A DNA stretch of 64,000 bases from Pyxicephalus adspersus (Eukaryota; Chordata; Amphibia; Anura; Pyxicephalidae): contig NC_092862.1 in NCBI RefSeq assembly GCF_032062135.1, positions 64,039,930 through 64,103,929 on the forward strand, in the 5' to 3' direction. Every line of letters begins with the position of its first letter. The first letter of the stretch is position 1. The notes beneath the pieces are model-generated. The model did no database searches. It saw only the letters and a list, made by a program, of their open reading frames with translations, and had not been told where the DNA came from. Of this stretch, positions 13,531-24,354 are shown in pieces. The translations under genes and the position numbers were made by a program.

Positions 13531-16500
13531 CAACCATGGCCTTTTCATAAATAACTACAAGTAAAATGCCCAAACAAAATTTGTGTACAGTACATCTAAA
13601 AACCTAAATTCTGCAATACATTACAATTTTGTTTTTAGATTAGGATATAGTTTACATTATTTGCATGTGGGACTATTTCAGTTTATAATGCCATACCTAA
13701 AACCCTGGCAATGACCCTCTCCCATAATATAATCTTAATAATAGCCAATGAATTTAAAGCTTTAGTAAGTAGCATTCTGAGGATGTCATTCAGGACATCT
13801 GATATTGAAAAAAAAATTTTGAGAGATAAGTTTTATTCTCTTTTCACAGATTGATTAACCCTGTGACACTCTGCATATGTAACATGCTGGTACATTTCAA
13901 GTTCCTGTATAGTTCCTGACAAGTTGCTGCATTCTGTATTCCCCAGATACATTTGCATGTAAGTAAGATGAATGTAGACAGTGTGGAAGACAGAAAACAT
14001 TTCTGAAGCACTAATGCGTTTCAGTTCTACCTCCAAGAGTCCATTAATAAGCTGTAGAGGAAGTATTTGTAGAAGGATTAATGAAGTCTCCTAAAAAAGG
14101 AAATGGTTATAAAGTATAATAAAGTATCCAGCACTTCTGAAAAGAAAAATAGCAAGCACTGTGGTTATACTGAAAATGTATGTTTTATTATCGTGGGTGT
14201 TTGATTTAATGGGTGAGCTAGAAACACCGGGAATAATTTACAAACTACAGAATATATTGAGATCAAGCTTGCTGGGACAATCTCAGTAACAATTACCTAT
14301 CCCACGCCTCTATGAGTCACTATGAAACCCCAAAGAGAATTTGCAACTATAACTGACATATGTGCATCAGTCCTAAACAGGGCAGGACACCCCCTTAGAA
14401 CTTTAAGGCTTGTCCCACAGTCATGTCTTGTTCCAAAATCAGCTTAATTGCTGGTTCTTTTTCCAGGTTTAATTAATCAAACCTCATTTATCGCACATGA
14501 ACCCTGTTGCTTCTTAATTACACACCTTTTTGGGGTGCGTCATCACATCTCTCAAGGCAGAGAATGGCACTGAGGTTATGACTTTAAAGGGAAAGCCTCT
14601 CTGGAACTTAAAGGTAACTTTGATAAGGTCATGAAGGTCCCAGTTTTATAAATGTAAATCAATATTTAATACCTATAGTACTATTTGTTTTGCATTACAA
14701 CTGTGGCATGTACATCATCTGACTTTAGTAGTTGTTTATTATTGTAAATGACAGAATTTAGGATTAAAAAATGAAATGAAAAAAAAAGTTTTTTTGTCAA
14801 AGTTTACAGAGTGTATGTAATGAGTCTAAATACTAATAGAATTTTTAAATGAAAAAAATAATGATTGCCAGACAGGCAAATTTAATTCTCAGGACTTAGT
14901 ATGTTCATTTGAACACCATGTTGTAAAAACAATGCATTTATTGATGTAGTTCAGCAAATGTGTGAAAATCCTTTGCCTGTTACCAAACTGATGTGTGATC
15001 TGCAATTTTGTATTTTATTAAAATTCTTGTTAATCTGGGATTTGGTATTTGAATTTATGTGTTCCAATGAAGAAAATGTAATATATATTAAATATATCAA
15101 TTCAGTAGTATTTATAGATTCTATATTATTATATAGATTACTTTAGATTTGTTTTTTGTTTTATAATATACATAAATATATCATTATATATATATATATA
15201 TACTTTCAAGGGGGAGTTTGTTTTTTTGTGTGTTAAATAACATTACTTTGTTAATTAAGGGTTAGTACCATAATTCATGTTCGAATGTTACATGACATTG
15301 GCATTATGTTTAACTAGCACAGAAACCCACAGAATATTACCTTAAAGTATGCTGAAAAAAAAATGAAGCAGTTAAGTTGGTCCTTGCACAAATATGTGTT
15401 GATAGCCTACACAATATGAATATATATATTTTTTTACATATATGAATATGACAAAAAATAATAATTTTTGGGAAGGAGGAGGAGAGGGAGGAGAGTGCAG
15501 CGGTGTGCCGCCTATATACATCGCTTGTTTGTTCATCAAACACTTATGTAAGTACCACTTATGTGCTCCCCGTGCCAACTCTTTAACATAGCATGGCATA
15601 GCTGTTAGTGGTGATGGAGACCACTCAGAATGACTTCCACTGGTTACCATTTTTCCCAAAGCAGAAAATGAATTATTTTGGACAAATAATTTAGCTCACT
15701 GGATTTTACAAGCCTTTTTGCATCTTGGTAAACTGAGACAATATAGTTAATAGTTTTTATTTCAAAATCCAATTGCACCTCGGTCATTAAAAAGTACAAA
15801 AGTTTTTACTGGGGCTGCATTTTTTATTTTAACCAAAACCAAAATGTCCTAATTGACCTTTTCATAATAAAACGTCGTTATTGACTTGTATAGCTTGTTG
15901 ATGCTCCAATGATTCCACCATTATTCTGCATTTTGTTATTTACCGCACATCTCTGCTTTATTATAAATGACCAAGTTTCATGTCTCTAAAAAAAAAAAAA
16001 AAAAAAAAAATCTCATGTGATTGATGATGATTTAGTCATTTAAAGAAAAACATTTTGCTTATTCTTTACAATTAATTTAACGTATTGTTTTGTAGCAACT
16101 GAAATACTTAAAATACATATAACATCTGCTGGTGTCATATTAGAAGTGCTTGCAGGCTGTACAACTGATGTATGGACTTTCCTACCCTTCTGTCACACTG
16201 TATCCATTCTACTTTTTTCATTGGAACAAAGTGAATCCATTTCAAGGAAGTCTTTTTTGCAAAAAAATTGATGTCCTGACTGATCCAGTATTGCCAGGGC
16301 CAATTTTTTCTGCTGCATTGCAACAGTCTTTTCATGTGCTGCTACCAAGCAAGAAAAAATGTGATATATTATGGACTATACTAAAAAAAAAAACAGCAAT
16401 ACATTTCAATGCAGTGCACATATAGTGCAATTTTTTTGTGTGCCTTGCAAAGAATGTTAAGCACTTACATATAAAAGGAGAAAAACAAGAGAAAATTGAG

Positions 16501-17690
16501 ATTTAGGTTTAATGTCTGCTTTGGACAACACAGAAACATCTACTTGAGACCATTTGATAACTGATGTCTACTGCCCTACAGAAAAGTAGCCATCATTTGG
16601 GTAAATAAAATAATGCCAACACAGCCTTTAAAAAAACACATGGGCAGGGCTGATGCCACTCACTCCTGTCCCCCAACTTTCTGGCAGATCAGCCACTAAT
16701 TATTTTCTACCAATGGCTACTTTAAAATGATACCATAGAAAAAAAATGCTTTGCAAAAAAAGTTTTGCAGTTATGTTCTGCATATTTTAGTCCAAAGCTT
16801 GACCATCGGATGCCTAATTAGTTTTCAGGAACCCAAACAATTTATTATGGAGTCTGCTAGTATCTCTTGCAGTTAGTGTAAGTATATACACGTAGGATGA
16901 GACTGTCCACTGTATTGCGGGTGAACATTTATTTAGCATTAATAGTTGAACATATTGATTGTTTTAGCTGCAATAAAAAAATATATTTTACACACACTGA
17001 TGAAATCAATTCAGTAGAAGAACTGCACTAACTGTGAAGCATAGTGGTTGTAAATGCTAATGTTTAGGATTGCTTTGCTACTTCAGGACCTGGACAGCTT
17101 GTAGTCATCAAACTAACTATGTATTCCCCATGATATCCTTGGCCTTCAGGCTTAAGGGCCCTGAGAAGCTCAGAATAATACTTAATGATAAAGGAGTCAA
17201 AAGGCACAGGTAGCCTTCCTTCTGGGAGGCCAAGCTCCATAAGTAGAAGATTCCTTTAATAAAAGGAAAGCGCTACTTTTTGGCCACATTAGCTCATTTA
17301 AAAATAAATCATATGGTTGATTATCAGTGATGTCCTAATGAATACCTCTTTCAAGACCTTTTTAGTAGTGGCTGATCTTAAATGTAAATTGCAATTCAAC
17401 TTCAAAACAAATTCCTATTTAAATTTACTGCCACACACAAGAGGCTCATAAAACCTTACAGGCAAATGGTAATATGTGACCAACAAACTAAAGGGCACAA
17501 AACATGGTTCCAAGAACCTCTGTAACCAGCTGTAGATTTCAGGGTTTTCTGAAACCTGTCTTTCTCCCACAAAAATGCAGTGCCTTCACAAGTTTATTTT
17601 ATTTCTCCATTAAAACATTATTGAAGCTGCCCAAGTTACAAATAGTATGTCATTCTGCCAACACAAAGTCCTTTTATACGACTAAAACAA
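13531..17690. other. AT-rich non-coding stretch with simple repeats
   Basis: There are no recognisable genes. A (TA)n run sits at 15185-15202. The block 14180-14640 is free of repeat signatures and holds several TAATTA homeodomain-type words (for example near 14470 and 14514), making it a weak candidate for a conserved regulatory element. Confidence 0.4.
15988..16010. repeat. Poly-A run of 23
   Basis: An uninterrupted A homopolymer. No retroelement body is recognised upstream, so its origin is unclear. Confidence 0.9.
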
Positions 17691-17699
17691 CTTCAGTTT

Positions 17700-18435
17700 A
17701 GATATCCATTGATAGATTACACTGGTCAATAAACATTTTCTTGCCAAACAGGATAAAGCTATTAAGGTTATGTTTTATGCACAGATTCCAAATGAGTTAT
17801 TGGTTTTGCTAGATTGGCTCTAGTTTTTGATATAATGATCTCAATAATAATCTCAAAGAAAACTAATGAAACATGAAAATTAAGCAAAATTAAACTTACA
17901 TACTTGCCTACATATACAAAAATAATTTTTTGAAATATTTAATGTCAATATATTCTATATTCGGTATATTTACAGAACTAATCACAAAGAAGTCATTGAA
18001 AAACTCAGTTTGTATTATTTCCTTTTATGCTGATGATAAAGAAAATCATGTTAAAGGCTCCAGCAGTAGTCTGCCATCATGTGTCTATCCTATCTTCCCT
18101 TTATATCTTGATGGAACCTATCCCCTTGTTCCTCACTGAAATCGCCGGGGTTTTCTGGAAATTTTTGGAAATGTGTTTAGAGATAGTGTAGCTTTATGCT
18201 CATAGTAGCACCCACATTTTTAAAGTTTAAGAGCAAGTTTTGTACCAGTTCTTCATAATTTTTTACTTTATGGTTTCCCAAGAGTTCTTGACAACCATGA
18301 CATAGCTGTGCCTGGCAGAAGCTTCAGTATCAGTCATGTACCTTGTGAAATTTGAATAATTTATTAGTTTCCGAATCTGGGGTCCATCAAAGGTTCCTGC
18401 TTTTAATTTTTCAGTACTCAATCCAGAGAAGAATC
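17700..18435 (-). pseudogene. Eroded transposon-associated ORF, copy L (minus)
   Basis: Read on the minus strand, this region is a diverged copy of 26640-27330. Shared landmarks include GAGTACTGAAAAATTAAAAG, CACAGCTATGTCATGGTTGT and AATTTCCAGAAAACC, then the stretch for FHQDIK, and the 3' flank with AGAGCCAATCTAGCAAA. In homologous copies this C-terminal part has the order GERFHQDI, RYQGRW, ADYCW. I remember that order from a widespread family of uncharacterised, repeat-encoded animal proteins; I cannot name it further. Stops and frameshifts interrupt every frame, and the RYQGRW segment itself is deleted here. Confidence 0.6.
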
Positions 18436-18496
18436 TTCAAATGTATTTGAAGCTATCACCGTCCTAGTTCAGAGCTCTAACAAATTGCTTCATTAA

Positions 18497-18800
18497 CCTC
18501 CCTAGCGGTCCAATTCCGTCCAGCGGAAGCGGAAAATTCTTTTTCATTGTAGGCTGTAATTCTTAGGCATAACTCACTGATATTTAATAATTTTAATTCA
18601 TTTAATAATAAACTTTAATCAACAAAACACAAAAACACAAAAAAAATATTTAACCATGTAATGTAACTGTATAGGAGCACATATAATATATATATAATAT
18701 AATTGTATATATAAATAATTTATATGAATATTTCTTTGTATTGGACTCAATACAGTTATTTTGTTCTGAAACCAAAACAAAATTATTTGAATTTTCCGCC
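18497..18800. repeat. TTAACCTCCC-type element, AT-rich body
   Basis: It begins TTAACCTCCCTAGCGGTCC and ends with a module TCAATACAGTTATTTTGT (18747-18764) followed by GAATTTTCCGCC. The same module in the same order occurs at 22938-22990, so both are copies of one family. The interior has degenerate TA repeats at 18680-18730. It directly abuts the 3' end of the L1-like ORF2 on the minus strand. Confidence 0.5.
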
Positions 18801-20830
18801 GATCCTTCCGCCCGGTATAAATTTTTACCATTGTTGCAGAAAATGAGACATCACCTTGAATTTGAGCTTCCAGCATTTCTCTGTTGAGTAAAGTTTTTAG
18901 AGATAGAACTACGTGCTCCACCTCAGGCGACTGAGATTGGACCCACATATTCATAAAAGTGCGTCTAGCTGCTAATAGGCAGACACTTATCCAGGCCCTT
19001 GATGCCTGAGGCATGACTGTAGGAACCGTGTGGCCCCTGAAAAGCAAAAGGGATGGGTCATCTGGTACAACGTAGCCTGCCACATTGTTCACCCATAACA
19101 GCATTTTTTTGCCAGAATTCAGCAATACATGGGCAAAACCATAAACAATGAGACAATGAAACAGATAAATAGTTACATTTAGGCCATTGAATATGCCACG
19201 CTCTGGTATGGGTTTCGCCCTCAGATGGCCTAAATACCTTATAAGCCCTGTGGAGTATCATGATTTGAGATTCTCTCCAGATTTCATTTATCATGCTTTT
19301 TCTATTGAATTGGTAACCTTGCACTGCGCAATCTACTATATCCTGATAAGGAAAATTCCTGTGCCAGCGCTTCACGTTAGTACCAGATATCATGGCACTG
19401 GGCTTGCGGGAACATCAGATGGCGACATATTGGTATTTATTTAGACACACCTATTGGCACCTTAAATGTTTTCTGAAGTTCTTTCCATGTGGCTACAGTA
19501 TCCCTGATCAGAATATTACACCTCAGGTAAGGGTATATATTTTACAATGACACACAATTTCCAAGGGTATACCAGTGCACTCTCCAAATGAATATTAGAA
19601 CAGTAGGAGGTTTCCTTGATCCAGTCCACCATGTGTCTAGATATACTAGCCAGATTATATAGTCTGACGTTTGGAAAACTAACACCGTCTTCATTTTTAG
19701 GCAAATACAACTTTGCTATATTTATTCTCGGGCGCTTGCCTTTCCATAAAAATTTGATAAAAGCATTAATAATAGCATTAACATTAGTATATGGTATTAA
19801 CAAAGGCATAGTCGGCATAGGGTAAAACAGCTTGGAAAAGGACATCATTTTGATTAGATAGCAATGACCCATAAAGGAGAGGGGCAGAATTTCCCATAAT
19901 TTAAGTTCTTTTTGTATTTTGGCTATCAAAGTGGGGTAATTCAATTTGTACAAAGAAGAGGGTACACGACCAATGTGTAGTCCCAGATAGGTGACGTGAT
20001 CCTTAGCAATCTTGAAGGGAATGTGGTCTCGCCACTTATCAACCAGAGATGTAGAAACAGACAAGCGGTATACCATGGAGAAGTGGCGTTTGGTCCATAT
20101 ATCGAACTAATGGCTCCAGTGCTAAATTAAATAGGAGGGGAGACAAGGGGCAACCTTGCCTAGTCCCCCCATGTAAAGCAATAGTGTGGACAGAAATCCA
20201 CACTATTACTATGCACTCTGGCTGTAGGTGATTTATACATTTAGCTGCTATTAGTCAATGCTGTTCTGCCTTGGACAAATACCACCAAGATGAGATGAGA
20301 GAGGGAAGGAGTTTGGCCAGCCTATCTGCAAGTATCATGGAAAGTATTTTCGCATCCATATTCACCAAAGATAACAGACGATAAGATTCAGGGGCACAGG
20401 GGTCCTTATCTTTTTTCAAAATAAACTTAATGAAAGCCTCTTGGCCTAACGGAAAATAACATCCCCTCACCCACGTGACTTAGTATAATACCACTTGGTC
20501 ATCCACAATATCATCCTTTAAGATCTTAAAAAATTTGTCCGTGATACCGTCAGGGCCATGGGCTTTACCATTTTTTAGAGCATATTTAGTTGCTAAAATT
20601 TCAGGTGTCGTAATTGGTGCATTAAGAGTGTCGAGGTCACTGTAGACGGGGAGTACAGATCTTGGAAAAAATGTGCTAAGTGATGGTTAACATCCTTAGG
20701 GTTAGTAACAATTTTCCCCAAGGGCATGCACAACCTAGGTATATGCATGGGCTTAAAAAGCTAGTTATTTTTAATGAGCCCAATTAGAATCACTTTGAAG
20801 GTTGCAGTCCAATTTGCTTTTTGAGTGTTT
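18800..20830 (-). pseudogene. Tx1/L1-like ORF2 remnant A
   Basis: Minus-strand pieces follow ORF2 order. GKAHGPDGIT lies near 20570-20540. SYRLLSLVNMDAKILSMILA is at about 20400, TRQGCPLSPLLFNLALEP at about 20165-20110, and YLGLHIG with the following thumb region at 20000-19520. A C-terminal WPKCNYLSVSLSHCLWFC zinc-knuckle-like motif is near 19200, and ARRTFMNMW near 18970. The block that should carry the catalytic F/YADD motif between LALEP and YLGLHIG is deleted, and several frameshifts separate the pieces. The endonuclease and ORF1 are absent (5' truncation). It cannot encode an active reverse transcriptase. Confidence 0.85.
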
Positions 20831-20974
20831 ATGTCTTAAATCTCTGCTAGACTGGAAATAAGGAATAAAAAACATTAGTTAGTAATTCACAAAACTTTAA
20901 CACACTTAAACAAATATTTGTTTTTCAACTACTGAGGACCTTTAATAGCTAGGAGGGGACACAGGTGCTTGCTG

Positions 20975-21570
20975 GATTGTAGGGTCTTGCAATGTCAGGC
21001 AGACCTCGATTGATGTACCAAAAAACTGATTTTTCAAAAATGTCTTGCTGTAAAAGCTTTGTGAATTGAGAAAAAAAGAAACGGTTGGATGATGTAATTG
21101 GGGCACATGTGATTGCTGCATTGTAAGGCCTTGTGCAGACAGGCTGACCTGTATAGACATACCAGCTAACTGTTATTCTTTGAAAGTGTCTTGTCTTGTG
21201 AATCAGTTGGACAATGCCATTGATCAGTCAGCTGTGATGTCATCGAGTAGAGCACCAAAAAATTGGCTAGGAATGTAAGGACTTGCGCAGACGGTGACCT
21301 CAATAGACATGACTGTCATTCTTTGAAAATGCCCTGCCTTGTGAATAGGTTGGACAATGCCATTGGTCAGTCAGCTGTGATGTCATTGAGTAGAGTACCA
21401 TAAATTGGCTGGGAATATAGGGCCTTGTGCAGACAGGCTGACCTCAATGGACATACCAAGTAACTGTCATTTTTTGAAAATGCCTTGTCACGTGAATAGG
21501 TTGGACAATGCCATTGGTCAGCCAGATATGAGGTCACAGCATAAAGTAGACAGATTGAAGCTGTGGGTTT
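20975..21570. repeat. Tandem array, four units of about 147 bp
   Basis: The unit starts GGCCTTGTGCAGACAGGCTG and runs through GTCATTCTTTGAAAATGCC, GTTGGACAATGCCATTGGTC and AGCTGTGATGTCATTGAGTA. Starts lie near 20977 (diverged), 21125, 21278 and 21420, giving periods of roughly 141-153 bp. Units 2-4 are similar; unit 1 is the most diverged. The array ends about 245 bp before the ATG of the RING-H2 gene. It could be its promoter-proximal repeat or subterminal repeats of a transposon; neither is proven. Confidence 0.8.
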
Positions 21571-21814
21571 TTGTCACTGCTAAGGAGGAGCCATTTTGGA
21601 AGCACCTCCAAAGCACTTTGACAGAGACTTTGTGCGGATTGCAGATTTCTATTTGCTTTTTTGCAGACTTACCTACACCTACACTTTAATTACCTATACC
21701 TACACCTTATTTACGTGCACCTTTTTCGCTTACACTTCTTCACCTTATTTACCTGCACTTCAATCACCTTCACCTACACCTCATTCACTTAAAAGAGCAT
21801 CTTAAATCATCAAG

Positions 21815-21890
21815 ATGCCAAGAAGAAATGTCAGAGGCCATTCACTGCCCAACATCCATCAAATGCCATCGCAGGAGGAAGGCCAGTCAG
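21815..21890 (+). CDS. Exon 1 of the RING-H2 gene
   Basis: It encodes 25 codons plus one base, starting MPRRNVRGHSLP. The preceding 150 bp carry a pyrimidine-rich CCTACACC-type repeat and no TATA box. The donor TCAG|GTAAGA matches the consensus well. The start was chosen because it is the first ATG before the donor in the frame that continues into the RING finger. Confidence 0.65.
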
Positions 21891-22211
21891 GTAAGAAAAC
21901 ATAAACATTACTCATTGTGCTTCAAATATTTAAATTATTTATGTCTCTATTGTTATATTTGTGGATTCATATTTCACAGTCCATATAACTGTAAAGGTCA
22001 GGAAAGGCTTGCATTAAAGCTTGTTTACTGGTTTGAACATTAGTTCAATGATGGCTGATGTCACAAACATGGCAAACAAACCATGATTTTTTTGTTTTTT
22101 GTTTTTTTGCAAAACATGGCAATAATAAATGTTGGGATCATTAAAATAATTGGTTTAGAGGTAAGCATCTCCCATTCAGAAATAACTAACCATACATATT
22201 TGTCATTGCAG
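21891..22211 (+). other. Intron of the RING-H2 gene (GT-AG, 321 bp)
   Basis: It opens GTAAGAAAAC and closes CATTTGTCATTGCAG-like before exon 2. It is AT-rich compared with the exons, which supports real exon-intron structure. The retained intron argues against a reverse-transcribed origin of this copy. Confidence 0.65.
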
Positions 22212-22739
22212 GCCAATATTCTTCAATTGCTCATCGGACCAGATCCAGAGCTCCACTTGGAGGCAGGGTATCTGACCATCAGCTGCCTCAAAGACCTAGA
22301 AGAAGAGGACGTCCCAACACCAACACCAACTCACAAAAGGACCAAAGCCGTTCTCCAGCTGGCCACAGGGATAAATACCATCCAGGACCCCAGAATGACC
22401 AGACACCGCCAGCCAATGACCAGCAGACTAAGGATCAGCCAAGCTGCAGCAACTGCTTGATTGAATTTGAACACGGGGAGCAAACTGAAATAACACTGTG
22501 ATCATGAATTCCACCAGGCCTGTATCATCAGATGGCTGAGTGAAAGACGTATCTGTCCCATGTGCCGGACACCTATACCTCGAACAGTGGTTTGTTGCAT
22601 GTCCTATCAATCTTTTCTATATTGGGTGATGCTTTTATTTTTTATTTTATTATCCTTTAACCTTCCTACATTTCTGTCTGGATTTATTTGTCTAAAAGCG
22701 GTAAATTGTTTTTTCATGAAAATGTATTTTACAGTATAA
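22212..22739 (+). CDS. Exon 2 of the RING-H2 gene (frame broken at 22499)
   Basis: The upstream frame (22214-22498) encodes the basic, Gln/Asn/Pro-rich linker, the AT-hook and the first RING Cys pair (CSNC at about 22445-22456). The frame restarting at GAT 22500 encodes DHEFHQAC, RWLSERRICPMC and a hydrophobic C-terminus, ending at TAA 22737-22739. The two frames meet with a 2-nt deficit in a TG dinucleotide run. Confidence 0.65.
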
Positions 22740-22990
22740 TATATTAGTATGAGCATAATAAAGTTTCAAACACAAAATCATGTAAAAATAATAAAATAAA
22801 TAAATTCAAAATAAAACATTATTTTGTTTTTTTAATTAAAAAAAAATATTATACTCATACAATTATATTATACTGTATAATAAATGTTCATGAAAACAAT
22901 GCACTGCTTTTACACATAAAAAACCAATGTATTGCATTCAATACAGTTATTTTGTATTGAATGCAATACAAATGGATTTTGAATTTCCCG
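22653..22990. repeat. AT-rich foldback module
   Basis: It begins TTAACCTTCC and has weak inverted symmetry: CATGAAAATGTATTTTACAG near 22714 against a mirrored stretch near 22870-22900. A perfect 16-bp inverted repeat follows, GTATTGCATTCAATAC (22929-22944) and its complement (22954-22969) with a 9-nt loop, then GAATTTCCCGCC. It shares the CAATACAGTTATTTTGT module with 18747-18764. It overlaps the 3' end of the RING-H2 gene, so that gene's C-terminus and UTR may lie in repeat sequence. Confidence 0.55.
22757..22762 (+). terminator. AATAAA polyadenylation signal
   Basis: A canonical AATAAA lies 18 bp after the in-frame stop of the RING-H2 gene. The surroundings are very AT-rich, so a chance occurrence is possible. 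Confidence 0.4.
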
Positions 22991-23058
22991 CCCCACTGCC
23001 AACGTACACACGCACCAACGTCACCGGGAACTCCCTGGTGACTCATCGTGTGCAGAAG

Positions 23059-23608
23059 ATGCCGAAGGAAGAAGAAAGAAGACAGGGATTGCGGCGATAC
23101 ACAACACGAGACACTGGTGGATTAGAACGTCGGGGGGGTAAATTTTAACGAGGGTTTTCACTTTTTCCCCAGGACATCGGCTTTGAGGAGGAGAGGCTAG
23201 TTTTTTGGTGGTCTGAAGAACTGCAAGAAGAAGTCCAGTTCCTCGCCCCTACAGAAGTCATAGATGCACTGCCATTCAGTAATGTTCTTTACAGATGAAA
23301 ATGGAGAACTTTATATGTATTATGCATAGATCTCAAACATCTGAGTAACATCTGGATGGACATAACATCTGGGAGATCTGTTGGCTGGTTCCTTTGTGAG
23401 TAATCACCTCAACCCAATCAGGTATGTGATATATCAATTACTTTAATGTCCTGTATCAGTAGCTCTAATAAATGATATCTTTTTTCTGCAGGGCGAGAAA
23501 ACCATCTTGATGGGAAAAGATTGCCTCCCCCGCAATTGGGCAGAGCTCCTGTCTTCAAGGACTACCAGTGCTGCATCAGGCTGCATGGGATCTGATTTTT
23601 AGACATCA
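23059..23608 (+). pseudogene. Unrecognised exon-like coding remnants
   Basis: An ATG at 23059 opens MPKEEERRQGLRRYTTRD, running to a possible donor near 23139. An acceptor-like TTTTTCCCCAG precedes a reading frame from 23175 with FEEERLVFWWSEELQEEVQF. After a shift, the text DENGELYMYYA is readable, and then DLKHLSNIWMDITSGRSVGW in the first frame. A donor CAG|GTATGT is at 23420, an acceptor TTTTTTCTGCAG ends at 23492, and a last piece GEKTILMGKDCLPRNWAELL ends at TAG near 23600. I do not recognise the protein. Splice-like signals plus non-random residue content suggest a decayed gene carried by the same repeat as the RING-H2 gene, but this is inference. Confidence 0.35.
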
Positions 23609-23659
23609 TTAGATCTTGCAAAGGTAATTATAAGTTAGTCTGCTTTTGCCAAAGGGAAG

Positions 23660-24350
23660 GGGGCTACTCACTTTTTGCCCCCATTCTATTATGGCCTATC
23701 CAAAAAGGTCCCAAGCCCATAAAAGATCTGATCATCATCTCATCATCTCCATCTACTACCTGTCCACTTGACCCAATTCCCTCTGATCCACTCCGTGCCC
23801 ATTCCTCCACCCTGGCCCCTGCCCTAACTGAACTATTCAACCTCTCCCTTTCTACTGGTAAATACCCCTCAGCTTTAAACATGCCATAATTCTATAACCC
23901 TATCCTAAAGAAACCCTCACTGGACCCCTCCCGACCCTCTAACTCCCATCCTATCTCTCTTCTCCCATATGTCTCCAAACTTCTTGAACGCCTTGTCTAC
24001 AAAAGACTCACCCTTTACCTGAGCACCAACTCTCTCCTTGACCCCCTCCAGTCTGGTTTTAGAGCTGCCCACTCCGCTGAAACACCCCTTACTAAAGTGG
24101 CCAATTAGTTCATCAGAGCTAAGTCTCAAGACAACCTTTCCCTGCTCAATCTCCTTGATCTTTCCTTACTTTTGACACTGTTGATCACCCCCTTCTAAGA
24201 CAAATCATGCCCTCCATTGGTATCAGTGACACTGCTCTCTCTTGGTTTGCTTCCTATATTAGTCTGTCATTTGCAATCCCTATTTAATGTACAGCGCTGC
24301 GTAATATGTTGGCGCTATATAAATCCTGTTTATTAATAATAATAATAATA
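23660..24350 (+). pseudogene. L2-type non-LTR reverse transcriptase remnant with 3' tail
   Basis: Plus-strand pieces read [73 protein letters not shown] and then FDTVDHPLLRQIM...ALSWFASYI. These are in the fixed order of L2/CR1-group RT motifs. In-frame stops (for example near 24108) and frameshifts disable it. After motif A (FDTVDH) the sequence jumps straight to the typical 3' tail TGTACAGCGCTGCGTAATAT...GGCGCTATATAAAT with (AAT)n, so the catalytic YADD part is deleted. Confidence 0.85.
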
Positions 24351-24354
24351 TGGC

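Larger units (their letters stand above)
21815..22739 (+). pseudogene. Two-exon RING-H2/AT-hook protein gene, one 2-nt frameshift
   Basis: ATG at 21815 has A at -3. Exon 1 (21815-21890) ends CAG|GTAAG; exon 2 begins after TCATTGCAG at 22212. Joining them keeps one frame, with a Gly codon split 1+2. The product is about 201 residues. The N-terminus is basic. RPRRRGRP at residues 53-60 is an AT-hook core. A RING-H2 finger spans residues 104-144 with spacing C-x2-C-x14-C-x-H-x2-H-x2-C-x10-C-x2-C, plus the E2-contact Trp in RWL and Pro in CPMC. A hydrophobic stretch (about 161-186) follows and could be a membrane segment or just AT-rich read-through. RING-H2 fingers usually act as E3 ubiquitin ligases; the substrate is unknown. 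At 22496-22500 a run that should read CTG TGT GAT has lost one TG, so as written translation stops at 22499-22501, precisely at the third zinc-ligand Cys. It could be a young pseudogene, an allele or an assembly error. Confidence 0.75.

Noticed and set aside
21815..22739. RING gene as a processed retrocopy
   Set aside because: A GT-AG intron that restores the frame is present and there is no poly-A tail directly after the coding part.
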